From: Paracoccaceae bacterium
GTDB lineage: Bacteria; Pseudomonadota; Alphaproteobacteria; Rhodobacterales; Rhodobacteraceae
Reading direction: 5' to 3'
NCBI GenBank assembly: GCA_003250135.1
Contig: QKHF01000133.1
Span: 1 to 16,830 of the forward strand
DNA length: 16,830 bases
Below, in pieces: positions 6,292 to 13,759 of this stretch. Under the pieces are notes generated by a model that did no database searches, had not been told where the DNA came from, and saw only the letters and a program-made list of their open reading frames with translations. The position numbers and the translations under genes are program-made. Numbering within the stretch: position 1 is the stretch's first letter; every line of letters starts with the position of its first letter.

Positions 6292-7089
6292 ATGGCTCTG
6301 CCTGAGTTCTCCATGCGTCAGCTGCTGGAAGCTGGCGTTCATTTCGGCCACCAGACGCATCGCTGGAACCCCAAGATGGGGACCTATATTTACGGCGATC
6401 GCAACGGCATCCACATTCTCGATCTGACGCAGACCGTTCCGCTGCTGGACGCGGCGCTGAACGCGGTGCGCGAGACCGTCGCCAAGGGCGGCCGCATCCT
6501 GTTCGTCGGCACCAAGCGCCAGGCCGCCAAGCCGGTCGCCGAGGCCGCTGAGCGCTGCGCTCAGTACTACATGAACCACCGCTGGCTGGGCGGCACGCTG
6601 ACCAACTGGAAGACCGTGTCGAACTCCATCAACCGCCTCAAGAAGCTGGACGAGCAGTTGGAAGGCGGCGCCGAGGGCTTCACCAAGAAAGAGCTTCTGA
6701 ATCTTGAGCGCGAGCGCACCAAGCTGCAGCTGGCGCTGGGCGGCATCCGTGAGATGGGCGGCAAGCCGGACCTGATCTTCGTGATCGACTCCAACAAGGA
6801 GGATCTGGCGATCGCCGAGGCGAAGAAGCTGGGCATTCCGGTCGTGGCGGTCCTCGACTCGAACTCGAATCCCGACGGCATCGATTTCCCGATCCCGGGC
6901 AACGATGACGCCAGCCGCGCGATCACGCTCTATTGCGACCTGATCTCGCGCGCCGCGCTGGACGGCATGGCCGCGCAGATGGGCCAGGCCGGTTTCGACA
7001 TCGGCGAGATGGAGGCCCCCGTCGAGGAGGCGCTGTCCGAGGCGCCGGCTGAGGACGCTCCGGCCGAAGACGAAGCCAAGAGCGAATAA
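6292..7089 (+). CDS. rpsB: 30S ribosomal protein S2
   Basis: Late-assembling protein of the small ribosomal subunit, needed to dock S1 in many bacteria. From the ATG at 6292 the product is 265 residues, starting MALPEFSMRQLLEAGVHFGH, the canonical S2 N-terminus. It also has NPKMGTYIYGDRNGIHILDL, the GTKRQA segment and NSNPDGIDFPIPGNDDASRAI. The tail after about residue 245 is acidic and Ala/Glu-rich (EAPAEDAPAEDEAKSE), as in many alphaproteobacterial S2 proteins. AAAGGA at 6277-6282 lies 9 nt before the ATG. The frame is open far upstream (from 5908), but that part is antisense to modB and not S2-like. First gene of an rpsB-tsf unit. Confidence 0.98.
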   Translation: MALPEFSMRQLLEAGVHFGHQTHRWNPKMGTYIYGDRNGIHILDLTQTVPLLDAALNAVRETVAKGGRILFVGTKRQAAKPVAEAAERCAQYYMNHRWLGGTLTNWKTVSNSINRLKKLDEQLEGGAEGFTKKELLNLERERTKLQLALGGIREMGGKPDLIFVIDSNKEDLAIAEAKKLGIPVVAVLDSNSNPDGIDFPIPGNDDASRAITLYCDLISRAALDGMAAQMGQAGFDIGEMEAPVEEALSEAPAEDAPAEDEAKSE

Positions 7090-7101
7090 GACGCTTGAGC
7101 G

Positions 7102-7180
7102 ACGGCCTGAGCGCTTGAGCGCCGGGCCGTCCTCCCGTACTTCCGCACCGAATTTACATGGCTTCGCCTGATCGCAGGCG
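7102..7180 (+). other. rpsB-tsf intergenic stems
   Basis: The 115-nt gap holds two inverted repeats. ACGGCC (7102-7107) pairs with GGCCGT (7125-7130), and CGCCTG-ATCG-CAGGCG (7165-7180) is a perfect 6-bp hairpin with a 4-nt loop. The second ends 12 nt before the tsf ribosome binding site (AGGAG, 7193-7197). Neither is followed by a T tract, so they are more likely processing or pause sites, or nothing, than terminators. Confidence 0.4.
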
Positions 7181-7204
7181 GGGCTGCCGAGTAGGAGAGA
7201 TGAC

Positions 7205-8098
7205 ATGGCGATCACCGCCGCACTGGTGAAAGAGCTGCGCGACAAGACTGGCGCGGGCATGATGGACGCGAAAAAGGCGCTGACCGAGACCGAGGGCGAC
7301 ATGGAGGCCGCGGTTGACTGGCTGCGCGCCAAAGGTCTGGCCAAGGCCGCGAAGAAGGCGGGCCGCACCGCCGCCGAGGGCCTGGTGGCCGTCGCCGTCA
7401 ACGACGGAACCGCCGCCGCGGTCGAGGTGAACTCCGAGACCGACTTCGTCGCCCGCAACGCCGAGTTCCAGTCCATGGTCGCCGAGATCGCCAAGGTCGC
7501 CGTCGCCACAGAGGGCGATGTCGAGGCGCTGAAGGCGGCCCCGATGGGCGGCAAGACCGTCGCCGAGGTCGTCACCGACAAGGTCGCCACCATTGGCGAG
7601 AACATGGGCGTGCGCCGCTCGGCCCGCCTGTCGGGCGACGTGGTGGCGAGCTATGTCCACAACGCCGCCGCGCCGGGCATGGGCAAGATCGGCGTTCTGG
7701 TCGCGATGAAGACCGACGGCGACAAGGCCGCGGCCGAGGCGTTCGGCAAGCAGGTCGCGATGCATGTCGCGGCGACCAACCCGGCGTCGCTGTCCGAGAC
7801 CGATCTGGACCCGGCGCTGGTTGAGCGCGAGAAGCAGGTCCTGACCGAGCAGGCGCGCGAGTCCGGCAAGCCCGACAACGTCATCGAGAAGATGATCGTC
7901 GGCCGCATGAACAAGTTCTTCCAAGAAGTCACCCTGCTGAAGCAGGCCTTCGTCATCGACCCGGACACCACTGTCGGCAAGGCCGCGGCCGCCGCGGGCG
8001 TCGAGGTGACCGGCTTCGTCCGGCTTGAGGTCGGCGAGGGCGTCGAGAAGGAAGAAGAGGATTTCGCGGCCGAGGTCGCCAAGACCATGGGCGGCTAA
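7205..8098 (+). CDS. tsf: translation elongation factor Ts
   Basis: Guanine nucleotide exchange factor that releases GDP from EF-Tu during protein synthesis. The 297-residue protein carries signature 1, LRDKTGAGMMDAKKAL, at 11-26 within the UBA-like N-terminal domain, and signature 2, EVNSETDFVARN, at 74-85, which holds the TDFV contact to EF-Tu. The length is slightly above E. coli EF-Ts (283) and usual for alphaproteobacteria. The ATG is chosen by AGGAG 7 nt upstream. It lies 115 nt after rpsB and is followed directly by a strong terminator, so rpsB-tsf ends here instead of continuing into pyrH. Confidence 0.98.
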   Translation: MAITAALVKELRDKTGAGMMDAKKALTETEGDMEAAVDWLRAKGLAKAAKKAGRTAAEGLVAVAVNDGTAAAVEVNSETDFVARNAEFQSMVAEIAKVAVATEGDVEALKAAPMGGKTVAEVVTDKVATIGENMGVRRSARLSGDVVASYVHNAAAPGMGKIGVLVAMKTDGDKAAAEAFGKQVAMHVAATNPASLSETDLDPALVEREKQVLTEQARESGKPDNVIEKMIVGRMNKFFQEVTLLKQAFVIDPDTTVGKAAAAAGVEVTGFVRLEVGEGVEKEEEDFAAEVAKTMGG

Positions 8099-8122
8099 GC
8101 CCGGTCCTTCAGGGAAAACGCG

Positions 8123-8154
8123 AAAGGCCCGCTTCGGCGGGCCTTTTTGTTTTT
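8123..8154 (+). terminator. Rho-independent terminator after tsf
   Basis: AAAGGCCCGC (8123-8132), a TTCG loop and GCGGGCCTTT (8137-8146) form a perfect 10-bp stem with a UUCG loop, followed by TTTTTGTTTTT. In the opposite direction the T tract is poor, so it serves the cupin gene only weakly if at all. Confidence 0.95.
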
Positions 8155-8193
8155 GCGCGCGCGAACGCGGCCGTTCCCGGTTCGGCAGGCGCC

Positions 8194-8592
8194 TCAGTGC
8201 GGCTGCGGGACCTCGAGCGGCTCGCCGGTCTTGCCCACCTGAAAGACGACGATGCGGGCTCCCTCGGTGGCGCTGACGTTGCGTCCGATCATCGGCTGGT
8301 TCGGCATCTCGTAGACCGCTTCTCCGGCGTTGATCGTCACCGGCTCCTGCCCGTCGACATCGATCTCGACGGCGCCTTCGATGACGTAGACGAAGACGTG
8401 GCCCGGATGCAGGTGCCGCTCGGTCTCGAAACCCGGCCCGGCTTCGATGGCCAAGATGTTGACCTCCAATCCGTCAGTCCCCTCGAGGGCGGTGGTGAGC
8501 AGCGGCGCGGGCGCCGCCTCATCGCCAAGCGCGCTCGTGGCGATGGACAGGACGGCCGCGGCGGCCAGAGCGGTGGTCGGGAAGTTGCGCAT
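8194..8592 (-). CDS. secreted small cupin-domain protein
   Basis: A 132-residue protein from the ATG at 8592, chosen because GGAG lies 6 nt upstream. Residues 1-23 form a signal peptide (short basic start, LAAAAVLSIATSALG, probable cleavage after ALG), so the mature protein is likely periplasmic. The rest is one cupin barrel: GPGFETERHLHPGHVFVYVIEG at about 52-73 is cupin motif 1 with H60 and H62. The usual metal-binding Glu position is V66. Motif 2 is GEAVYEMPNQPM at 90-101, where the usual His is missing. The metal site is therefore incomplete and enzyme activity doubtful; sugar or small-molecule binding is possible. The gene is convergent with tsf and divergent from the cyclase gene. Function unknown. 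Confidence 0.85.
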   Translation of the reverse strand: MRNFPTTALAAAAVLSIATSALGDEAAPAPLLTTALEGTDGLEVNILAIEAGPGFETERHLHPGHVFVYVIEGAVEIDVDGQEPVTINAGEAVYEMPNQPMIGRNVSATEGARIVVFQVGKTGEPLEVPQPH

Positions 8593-8884
8593 TTTGCTCT
8601 CCTTGAAGAATGGCGGAGGCGGATCTCGCCTGCGCGTCAGGCTACGTCGGTTTTCGCCGGCGGGAAATGAGGCCTGCATGGGCGTCTGGACGCAGGCGCC
8701 GGATTTCGGCGCGAGCCGATCGACCAGCACGTTTAATGGACGGCCGTATCCGCCTTATGACTGCGGCGCTTTCCAAGCTGTCTCGCGCCAGTTGCGATGA
8801 TACACTTCCGCGGTCCGTGGGCGTAATACTGGCCGCACTTTTCGCAGCGGCCCACCCAGGGAACGATTCTGAAGCGGGCGGGCG
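8593..8884. other. 292-nt divergent intergenic region between the cupin and cyclase genes
   Basis: I find no convincing gene here. It contains short inverted repeats, GCCTG-CGCGT-CAGGC (8628-8642, in the cupin 5' leader) and GCCTGC/GCAGGC (8672-8677 with 8692-8697). There is also a TAATAC (8824-8829) that could be a -10 for the cyclase, but no good -35 at 16-18 nt. Promoters for both divergent genes must lie here but I cannot place them firmly. Confidence 0.4.
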
Positions 8885-10834
8885 ATGTTGATAGACACTC
8901 AGCAACTGCAGCAGATCTGCGACCAGATCTCTGAAGAGGTCGACGCCGTTGTCTCCATTTTCGCCGACAAAGGCGAAATCCTGTGCTCTTCGAAACGCAC
9001 CCGGATCGGCGCATTCCACCCCGGGGTCGCCAAGGTCATGGCCGGCGAGATCAACCGGTTCGAGGCCTCGGCCGAAGACGCCGCCGCGAACCCGGAGATT
9101 CTGGAGGGCGCGGCGCTTCCGATTGAACTCGACGGCGAGCGCTTGTTTTGCGTCAGCGTCTCCGCGCCCTTGGCTGTCGCGCGTCCCTACTGCCGACTGG
9201 TCAAGCACTGGGTCGTATCCCTCATGCAGGAACGCGCGCTCGCGGCCAGCGAAACGCGCTTTCGGGACGTCGCGGAAAGCGCTGGCGACTGGATCTGGGA
9301 GATGAATGAAGATCTGAGGTTCAGCTACCTATCACCCAGATACTTCGAGATTTTTCAGGTTCGACCGGACGCAATCATCGGCAAGACGCGCTCGGAACTG
9401 GCCGTTGTCGACGTCAAGCATGAATCGTGGCGCGACCATGAGGCGAAGCTGGAGGCCCATCTGCCGTTTCGTGACTTCGCCTATTCGGTGAAGAATGGCG
9501 TCGGAGAGACGCGCCACGTGAAGATACACGGCAAGCCGATCTACGACGCGGACGGCGAATTCGCGGGGTACCGCGGCACGGGATACGACGTCACCGAGCA
9601 GATAGACATGGCGCGGGCCCTGGGGCGCGCGCAACGGCTTCTGGCCGACTCGATAGAAACGATCCCGGAAGCCTTCTCGCTGTTCGACAGCGAAGACCGG
9701 CTGGTCGTGTTCAACAGCAAGTATCACGCGCTGCTCTTCGAGGACATCGGCGTAGACCTGGCGCCCGGCATGACCTTCGAGACGGTCATACGTGAATGCG
9801 CGGCGACCGGACGGGTTCCGGAGGCGCTCGGCAGGACCGAGGAATGGGTTGCGGAGCGCCTCGCGAAGCATCGCGAGCTCAGCGACCCCCACATCCAGCT
9901 GCGAGGCGAAGGGCGCTGGCTGTTGGTGAGCGAGCACCGGACCAGCGATGGCGGCACCGTGGCGCTCTACTCCGACATCACCGAAATCAAGCAGCACGAA
10001 CAGAAGTTGGCGGAGAAGTCGCACGCCATGGAGCAGCTCTCCAATCAGCTGGCGAAGTACCTGTCGCCGCAAATCTACGAGTCGATCTTTTCCGGGCGGC
10101 AGGAAGTGAAACTCAACAGCCGCCGGCGGAAGCTGACGGTTTTCTTCTCCGATATCGTAGGCTTCACCGAGACGGCGGATCGTCTTGAATCCGAGGACCT
10201 GACCGAACTGCTGAACCATTACCTTTCGGAAATGTCCGAAATCGCGCTCAGCTACGGGGCCACCATCGACAAGTATGTCGGCGACGCGATCGTGATCTTC
10301 TTCGGCGACCCGGAAAGCAACGGCGTGAAGCAGGACGCGCTGCAATGCGCGCGCATGGCGCTGGCGATGCAGCAACGGATGGGCGACCTGCAGCAGACTT
10401 GGCGCGACATCGGCATCGACCGGCCGCTGCGGTGCCGGATGGGGATTAACACCGGCTTTTGCACGGTGGGCAATTTCGGCAGCGAGAACCGGATGGACTA
10501 CACCATCATCGGAAGCGGGGTGAACCTTGCATCGCGGCTGGAAAGCGCCGCGAAGCCCGGCGAGATCCTGATCTCCTACGAGACGTTCGCCCTCATCAAG
10601 GACGAGTTCCAGTGCGAGGAGCGCGGCGAGATCGACGTCCGCGGAATCGCGTATCCCGTGGCCACCTACGCGATCATCGACGCTCAGAATGAGCCGGCCG
10701 CGCGCCCCGAGCGCGCAGACGGCGCGAATTTCAAGCTGCATCTCGAGCCGGCGAAGATGTCGGTTGAGGAACGCGCGGCCGCCGCCCAGCGCCTTCGCGA
10801 GGCGCTTGAAAGGCTTTCCGGAGATACCAACTAG
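8885..10834 (+). CDS. soluble class III adenylate cyclase with diacid-recognition-like and PAS sensor domains
   Basis: Predicted to make cAMP from ATP in the cytosol; no membrane segment is visible in 649 residues. Residues 1-118 resemble the CdaR-type sugar diacid recognition domain: RIGAFHPG at 40-47, LPIELDGE at 78-85 and PYCRLVKH at 101-108. A first PAS-like domain covers about 122-240 (SAGDWIWEMNEDLRFSYLS, ending GTGYDVTEQ), and a second about 250-368 (AFSLFDSEDRLVVFNSKY, ending YSDITEIKQ). A coiled-coil linker at 368-392 leads to the catalytic domain, about 415-600. All key residues are present: metal-binding D423 and D467, adenine-selecting K463 and D538, and transition-state N547 and R551. 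The K/D pair points to adenylate, not guanylate, cyclase. Start at ATG 8885 has only a weak purine-rich upstream region. A terminator follows, so the gene is probably monocistronic. Confidence 0.92.
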   Translation: MLIDTQQLQQICDQISEEVDAVVSIFADKGEILCSSKRTRIGAFHPGVAKVMAGEINRFEASAEDAAANPEILEGAALPIELDGERLFCVSVSAPLAVARPYCRLVKHWVVSLMQERALAASETRFRDVAESAGDWIWEMNEDLRFSYLSPRYFEIFQVRPDAIIGKTRSELAVVDVKHESWRDHEAKLEAHLPFRDFAYSVKNGVGETRHVKIHGKPIYDADGEFAGYRGTGYDVTEQIDMARALGRAQRLLADSIETIPEAFSLFDSEDRLVVFNSKYHALLFEDIGVDLAPGMTFETVIRECAATGRVPEALGRTEEWVAERLAKHRELSDPHIQLRGEGRWLLVSEHRTSDGGTVALYSDITEIKQHEQKLAEKSHAMEQLSNQLAKYLSPQIYESIFSGRQEVKLNSRRRKLTVFFSDIVGFTETADRLESEDLTELLNHYLSEMSEIALSYGATIDKYVGDAIVIFFGDPESNGVKQDALQCARMALAMQQRMGDLQQTWRDIGIDRPLRCRMGINTGFCTVGNFGSENRMDYTIIGSGVNLASRLESAAKPGEILISYETFALIKDEFQCEERGEIDVRGIAYPVATYAIIDAQNEPAARPERADGANFKLHLEPAKMSVEERAAAAQRLREALERLSGDTN

Positions 10835-10859
10835 GCTGCGCGCCTAATGTCAGCGCAAG

Positions 10860-10882
10860 AGGCCCGCGTCAGCGGCCTTTTT
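10860..10882 (+). terminator. Rho-independent terminator after the cyclase gene
   Basis: AGG-C-CCGC (10860-10867, one C bulged) pairs with GCGGCCT (10872-10878) around a GTCA loop, followed by TTTTT (10878-10882). It begins 25 nt after the cyclase stop. Confidence 0.75.
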
Positions 10883-11017
10883 CGCGTGTTTCGGCTTTCT
10901 CGGATGGCCTACTCGCTGCGCCAAGCCGTCCCGGCGGTTTCGTTCGCTCTTGCCTCCGGCGACGTTCCTGTCATGAGTGAGGACGGTTCCCCTTGGGCAT
11001 GGGAGAGGAAAAGCTCG

Positions 11018-11692
11018 ATGCGAATGACTGATACGTTCATCAAACCGATGCACCGTGAGGGCGTTCGCTTCGTCGTGATCTTCGCCGCGATTGCGGCGGT
11101 CCTTTTCTTCATCGCCCAACCGCTGGGCTGGATCGGCGTCGGCCTGACCGTCTGGTGCTACTACTTCTTTCGGGACCCCGAGCGCGTCACCCCGGACCGG
11201 GAAGGGCTCGTCATCAGCCCGGCCGATGGAATCGTCTCGTTGCTCGAAAAAGCGGTTCCCCCCAAGGAGCTTGGCATGCCGGACGCGCCGCTGACCCGCG
11301 TCAGCGTGTTCATGAACGTCTTCAATTGCCATGTGAACCGGACCCCCGTCGCCGGGGAAGTCACCGCCGTCGCCTACAGGCCAGGGAAGTTCTTCAACGC
11401 CTCGCTGGACAAGGCGAGTTCGGATAATGAGCGCAACAGCCTGCGCATCACGATGACGGACGGCCGGGATCTGGCGGTGGTGCAGATCGCAGGTCTCGTG
11501 GCCCGGCGAATTGTCTGCTTTGTGAAGCCCGGAGAAAAGTTGCAGACTGGCGATCGATTTGGGCTGATCCGGTTCGGGTCCAGGGTGGATGTGTATCTTC
11601 CTGATGGCGTGGAGCCGCTGGTGAGCGTCGGGCAGACCATGATCGCGGGCGAGACCGTTCTCGCCCAACTGGATGCGCCAGGCGGAGTCTGA
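11018..11692 (+). CDS. psd: phosphatidylserine decarboxylase proenzyme
   Basis: Decarboxylates phosphatidylserine to phosphatidylethanolamine at the cytoplasmic membrane, the step after PssA. From the ATG at 11018 it is 224 residues, the short (archaeal-type) form usual in alphaproteobacteria. It has a hydrophobic N-terminal segment at about 15-47, SPADG at 67-71 (conserved Asp70) and NCHVNRTP at 103-110. The self-cleavage site is FGSRVDVYLP, where Gly187-Ser188 would be cut and Ser188 become the pyruvoyl group. The frame is open from 10847, but the extra part runs through the preceding terminator and is not Psd-like. GAGAGGA upstream supports 11018; the ATG at 11024 is a near alternative. 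pssA follows 12 nt later, so the two form an operon. Confidence 0.96.
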   Translation: MRMTDTFIKPMHREGVRFVVIFAAIAAVLFFIAQPLGWIGVGLTVWCYYFFRDPERVTPDREGLVISPADGIVSLLEKAVPPKELGMPDAPLTRVSVFMNVFNCHVNRTPVAGEVTAVAYRPGKFFNASLDKASSDNERNSLRITMTDGRDLAVVQIAGLVARRIVCFVKPGEKLQTGDRFGLIRFGSRVDVYLPDGVEPLVSVGQTMIAGETVLAQLDAPGGV

Positions 11693-11704
11693 TTGAGAGT
11701 TCTG

Positions 11705-12457
11705 ATGACAGACCCAACCGAAAAGCCAGGTTCGAATTTTGCGCTCATCCGGCTGCTGCCGAATGTGATGACGTCGGTGGCGATCTGCGCAGGGCTCTCC
11801 GCGATCAGGTTCGGCGTGCAGGGCAACTACACGTTGGCGGTGCAGCTGATCCTCGCGGCGAGCGTTCTGGATGGCCTTGACGGTCGCATGGCCCGGCTTC
11901 TCGGCAGTGAAAGCAAGATCGGCGCTGAACTGGACTCGCTGGCGGATTTCCTGAATTTCGGCGTGGCGCCGCCGCTGATCATCTACTTCTGGGCGCTGCA
12001 GGACATCCGCAGCCTCGCCTGGCTGTCGGTGCTGATCTATGCGCTGTGCTGCGTGATGCGGCTGGCCCGGTTCAACGCAAGCAACAAGTCCGAGGACGCC
12101 GGGCGCGACAACGCCTATTTCGAGGGGGTGCCGTCGCCGGCTGGCGCGCTTCTGGTCATGCTGCCGCTGTACCTGTCGTTCGCCTTCACGGACGCGCCTC
12201 TGGTGCCGGGCGTCATCATTTGCCTCTACATGATCCTGGTTGGCTTCCTGATGATCAGCCGAATCCCGACCTGGTCGTTCAAGACGGCGAAGATATCCCG
12301 GGACAATATCGGGTTCTTCCTTATCGGAGTCTGTTTCGTCGCCGCCGCCGTCCTCACCTTCGCCTGGGTCACGCTGATCGCGCTTTGTTTGTGCTATGTC
12401 GGGGTCGTGGTCTGGATGTGGCTCGAAAAGGGATCTCACCCGACCATCGACGGCTAG
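11705..12457 (+). CDS. pssA: CDP-diacylglycerol--serine O-phosphatidyltransferase
   Basis: Integral membrane enzyme that makes phosphatidylserine from CDP-diacylglycerol and serine, feeding Psd. The 250-residue product carries the CDP-alcohol phosphatidyltransferase motif DGxxAR-x8-GxxxDxxxD, seen as DGRMAR, then GAELDSLAD, at about residues 55-80, and six or more hydrophobic helices. LLPNVMTSVAICAGLSAIR near the N-terminus is typical of alphaproteobacterial PssA. I chose the ATG at 11705 (GAGAG 5 nt upstream). A TTG at 11693, directly abutting the psd TGA, with GGAG 5 nt upstream, would add four residues and cannot be excluded. It converges with the WD40 gene, leaving 43 nt with no visible terminator. 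Confidence 0.96.
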   Translation: MTDPTEKPGSNFALIRLLPNVMTSVAICAGLSAIRFGVQGNYTLAVQLILAASVLDGLDGRMARLLGSESKIGAELDSLADFLNFGVAPPLIIYFWALQDIRSLAWLSVLIYALCCVMRLARFNASNKSEDAGRDNAYFEGVPSPAGALLVMLPLYLSFAFTDAPLVPGVIICLYMILVGFLMISRIPTWSFKTAKISRDNIGFFLIGVCFVAAAVLTFAWVTLIALCLCYVGVVVWMWLEKGSHPTIDG

Positions 12458-12500
12458 TCGCGGGTGCGCCATTGAACGGCTGACGTGCTTCGCGCGCCGC

Positions 12501-13538
12501 TTATCCCTTGGGGGTGATCAGACCCCAGACGCCGGCGACGCCGATTGTGGCGTCCCAAAGCCCAACCGCCAGCATCGAGCCGTCGGGAGAGAACGCCAGC
12601 GATTGGACGGGCAGGCCGGTCCACCCCTCGTACAGCAGCTCACCCGTCGCGCCGTCCCAAAGGCGCAGCATGCCGTTCTCGTCGCCCGTGGCGAGGATCG
12701 CCCCGTCCGGAGAGATCGCGAGTCCGCGCACCCAGTTCGCCTCGAAACCGTCATAGCCCCAGTGCGCCGCGCCATCGACAGTCGAGAAGGCGCGCAGGCC
12801 GGCTTTGCCCTCGGACTGCGTCCCCGCATAGAGAAGCGCGCCATCGGGCGAAAAAGCGATTCGCCACATGCCGACGATCAGCCCGTCGTTTACCGAAGGT
12901 CCGGCCGAGGCGGGTCCCCAGGGCGGAATGACGAAAATCTCCAGATTCGCGTCATGCCCGGCTGCGTCGGAATAGGTTCCTGTCGCCGCAGCCAGTCGCA
13001 CGCCATCCGGCGAGATAGCCAGCCCGTTGCGGATGGGCTGCTGCGTCTCTACCGGCAGAAAGCGCAACTCCGGCGACAGGCGCCATGTCGAGATGCGCGT
13101 GGCGTCCTTCGCCGCGACGGCGAGCGTCGTGCAATCCTCGCTGAGCGCCGCATAGTCGGCCGGCGCCCGGCCAAGTGTGCGCGCTTGCCCGTCGCTGAGC
13201 GAGGTGAGCGCCACGCCGGCGCCGTCGCTGCTCAGCAAGACGTCATCCTTGGCGCAGTAGCCGAAAGGTCCGGTGGTGTGGCCCAGCCGGTGCGGCGCGC
13301 CGCTGGCCAGTCCCCAGGCGACGATATCGCCATTCTCTTGCCGCGCGATCACCCGCGATCCGTCGCCGGAAAAGACGAGGCCCATGGCGAGGCCGGGAGA
13401 GCCCGCCTGCGCATTATGCGGTCCCGGCGCCCCCAGCGTGGTCGAGAAAGGCACGGATGGCGCGCCGGGCCCCGCGAGAAACCCGATCGCCACAAGCGCG
13501 CAGACGCCGCCCAACACTCCAAAGATGACACCACGCAT
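12501..13538 (-). CDS. membrane-anchored or exported WD40-type beta-propeller protein
   Basis: The 345-residue protein starts at the ATG at 13538, where a hydrophobic segment (about residues 4-23, VIFGVLGGVCALVAIGFLAG) forms a signal anchor or signal peptide. The rest looks like a seven-bladed WD40-like propeller. FSPDG-type strands recur at about 54-60, 129-136, 172-179, 228-233, 272-279 and 315-320. The clearest blade is VRGLAISPDGAILATG followed by LRLWD at 270-295. The propeller would face the periplasm, where it could act as a protein-binding scaffold; the blades show no enzyme motif. Upstream in-frame codons to 13790 read into the pyrH leader and look non-coding. GGGAAC about 10 nt upstream is a weak ribosome binding site. 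Function and partners are unknown. Confidence 0.85.
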   Translation of the reverse strand: MRGVIFGVLGGVCALVAIGFLAGPGAPSVPFSTTLGAPGPHNAQAGSPGLAMGLVFSGDGSRVIARQENGDIVAWGLASGAPHRLGHTTGPFGYCAKDDVLLSSDGAGVALTSLSDGQARTLGRAPADYAALSEDCTTLAVAAKDATRISTWRLSPELRFLPVETQQPIRNGLAISPDGVRLAAATGTYSDAAGHDANLEIFVIPPWGPASAGPSVNDGLIVGMWRIAFSPDGALLYAGTQSEGKAGLRAFSTVDGAAHWGYDGFEANWVRGLAISPDGAILATGDENGMLRLWDGATGELLYEGWTGLPVQSLAFSPDGSMLAVGLWDATIGVAGVWGLITPKG

Positions 13539-13747
13539 ATTTGGTCGTTCCCAATCGTTTCGCCGACGCTGCTCGCCCGTAGCTTGCGACGCCTCCCGCC
13601 GCTTCGGCCCAGAAAGCCATAGCGGCGCGGCGTTGTCAGCGGCTTTCTCTTCCGCGGTGCGCAAGAGGCGGATTTGCGGCCGGGAATACGCCCGCGGGCC
13701 TTGCAATGACCAGTGCGTTCGGACAGTTTGGCGCGAACTCAGAGATT

Positions 13748-13753
13748 GGAGAA
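13748..13753 (+). promoter_or_regulatory. ribosome binding site deciding the pyrH start
   Basis: GGAGAA, 6 nt before the ATG at 13760. The earlier in-frame ATG at 13706 has no comparable site. Confidence 0.75.
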
Positions 13754-13759
13754 GCGCGG

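Noticed and set aside
7115..7143. Possible tsf promoter (TTGAGC, 17 nt, TACTTC)
   Set aside because: The -10 match is poor and the -35 lies inside an inverted repeat. tsf is adequately explained by read-through from rpsB.
8733..9014. Small minus-strand frame with a CEKCGQYYAHGPRKC zinc-finger-like stretch
   Set aside because: Only three cysteines, half of it overlaps the start of the cyclase gene, and there is no convincing ribosome binding site. Probably chance.
9332..10741. A 469-codon minus-strand frame inside the cyclase gene
   Set aside because: Shadow of the cyclase, whose catalytic residues are all intact in the other strand.
10950..10977. Possible psd promoter (TTGCCT, 16 nt, CATGAG)
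   Set aside because: A promoter is required between the cyclase terminator and psd, but this -10 is too weak to claim.
12458..12500. Searched for a shared terminator between convergent pssA and the WD40 gene
   Set aside because: No stem with a T tract in either direction in these 43 nt.
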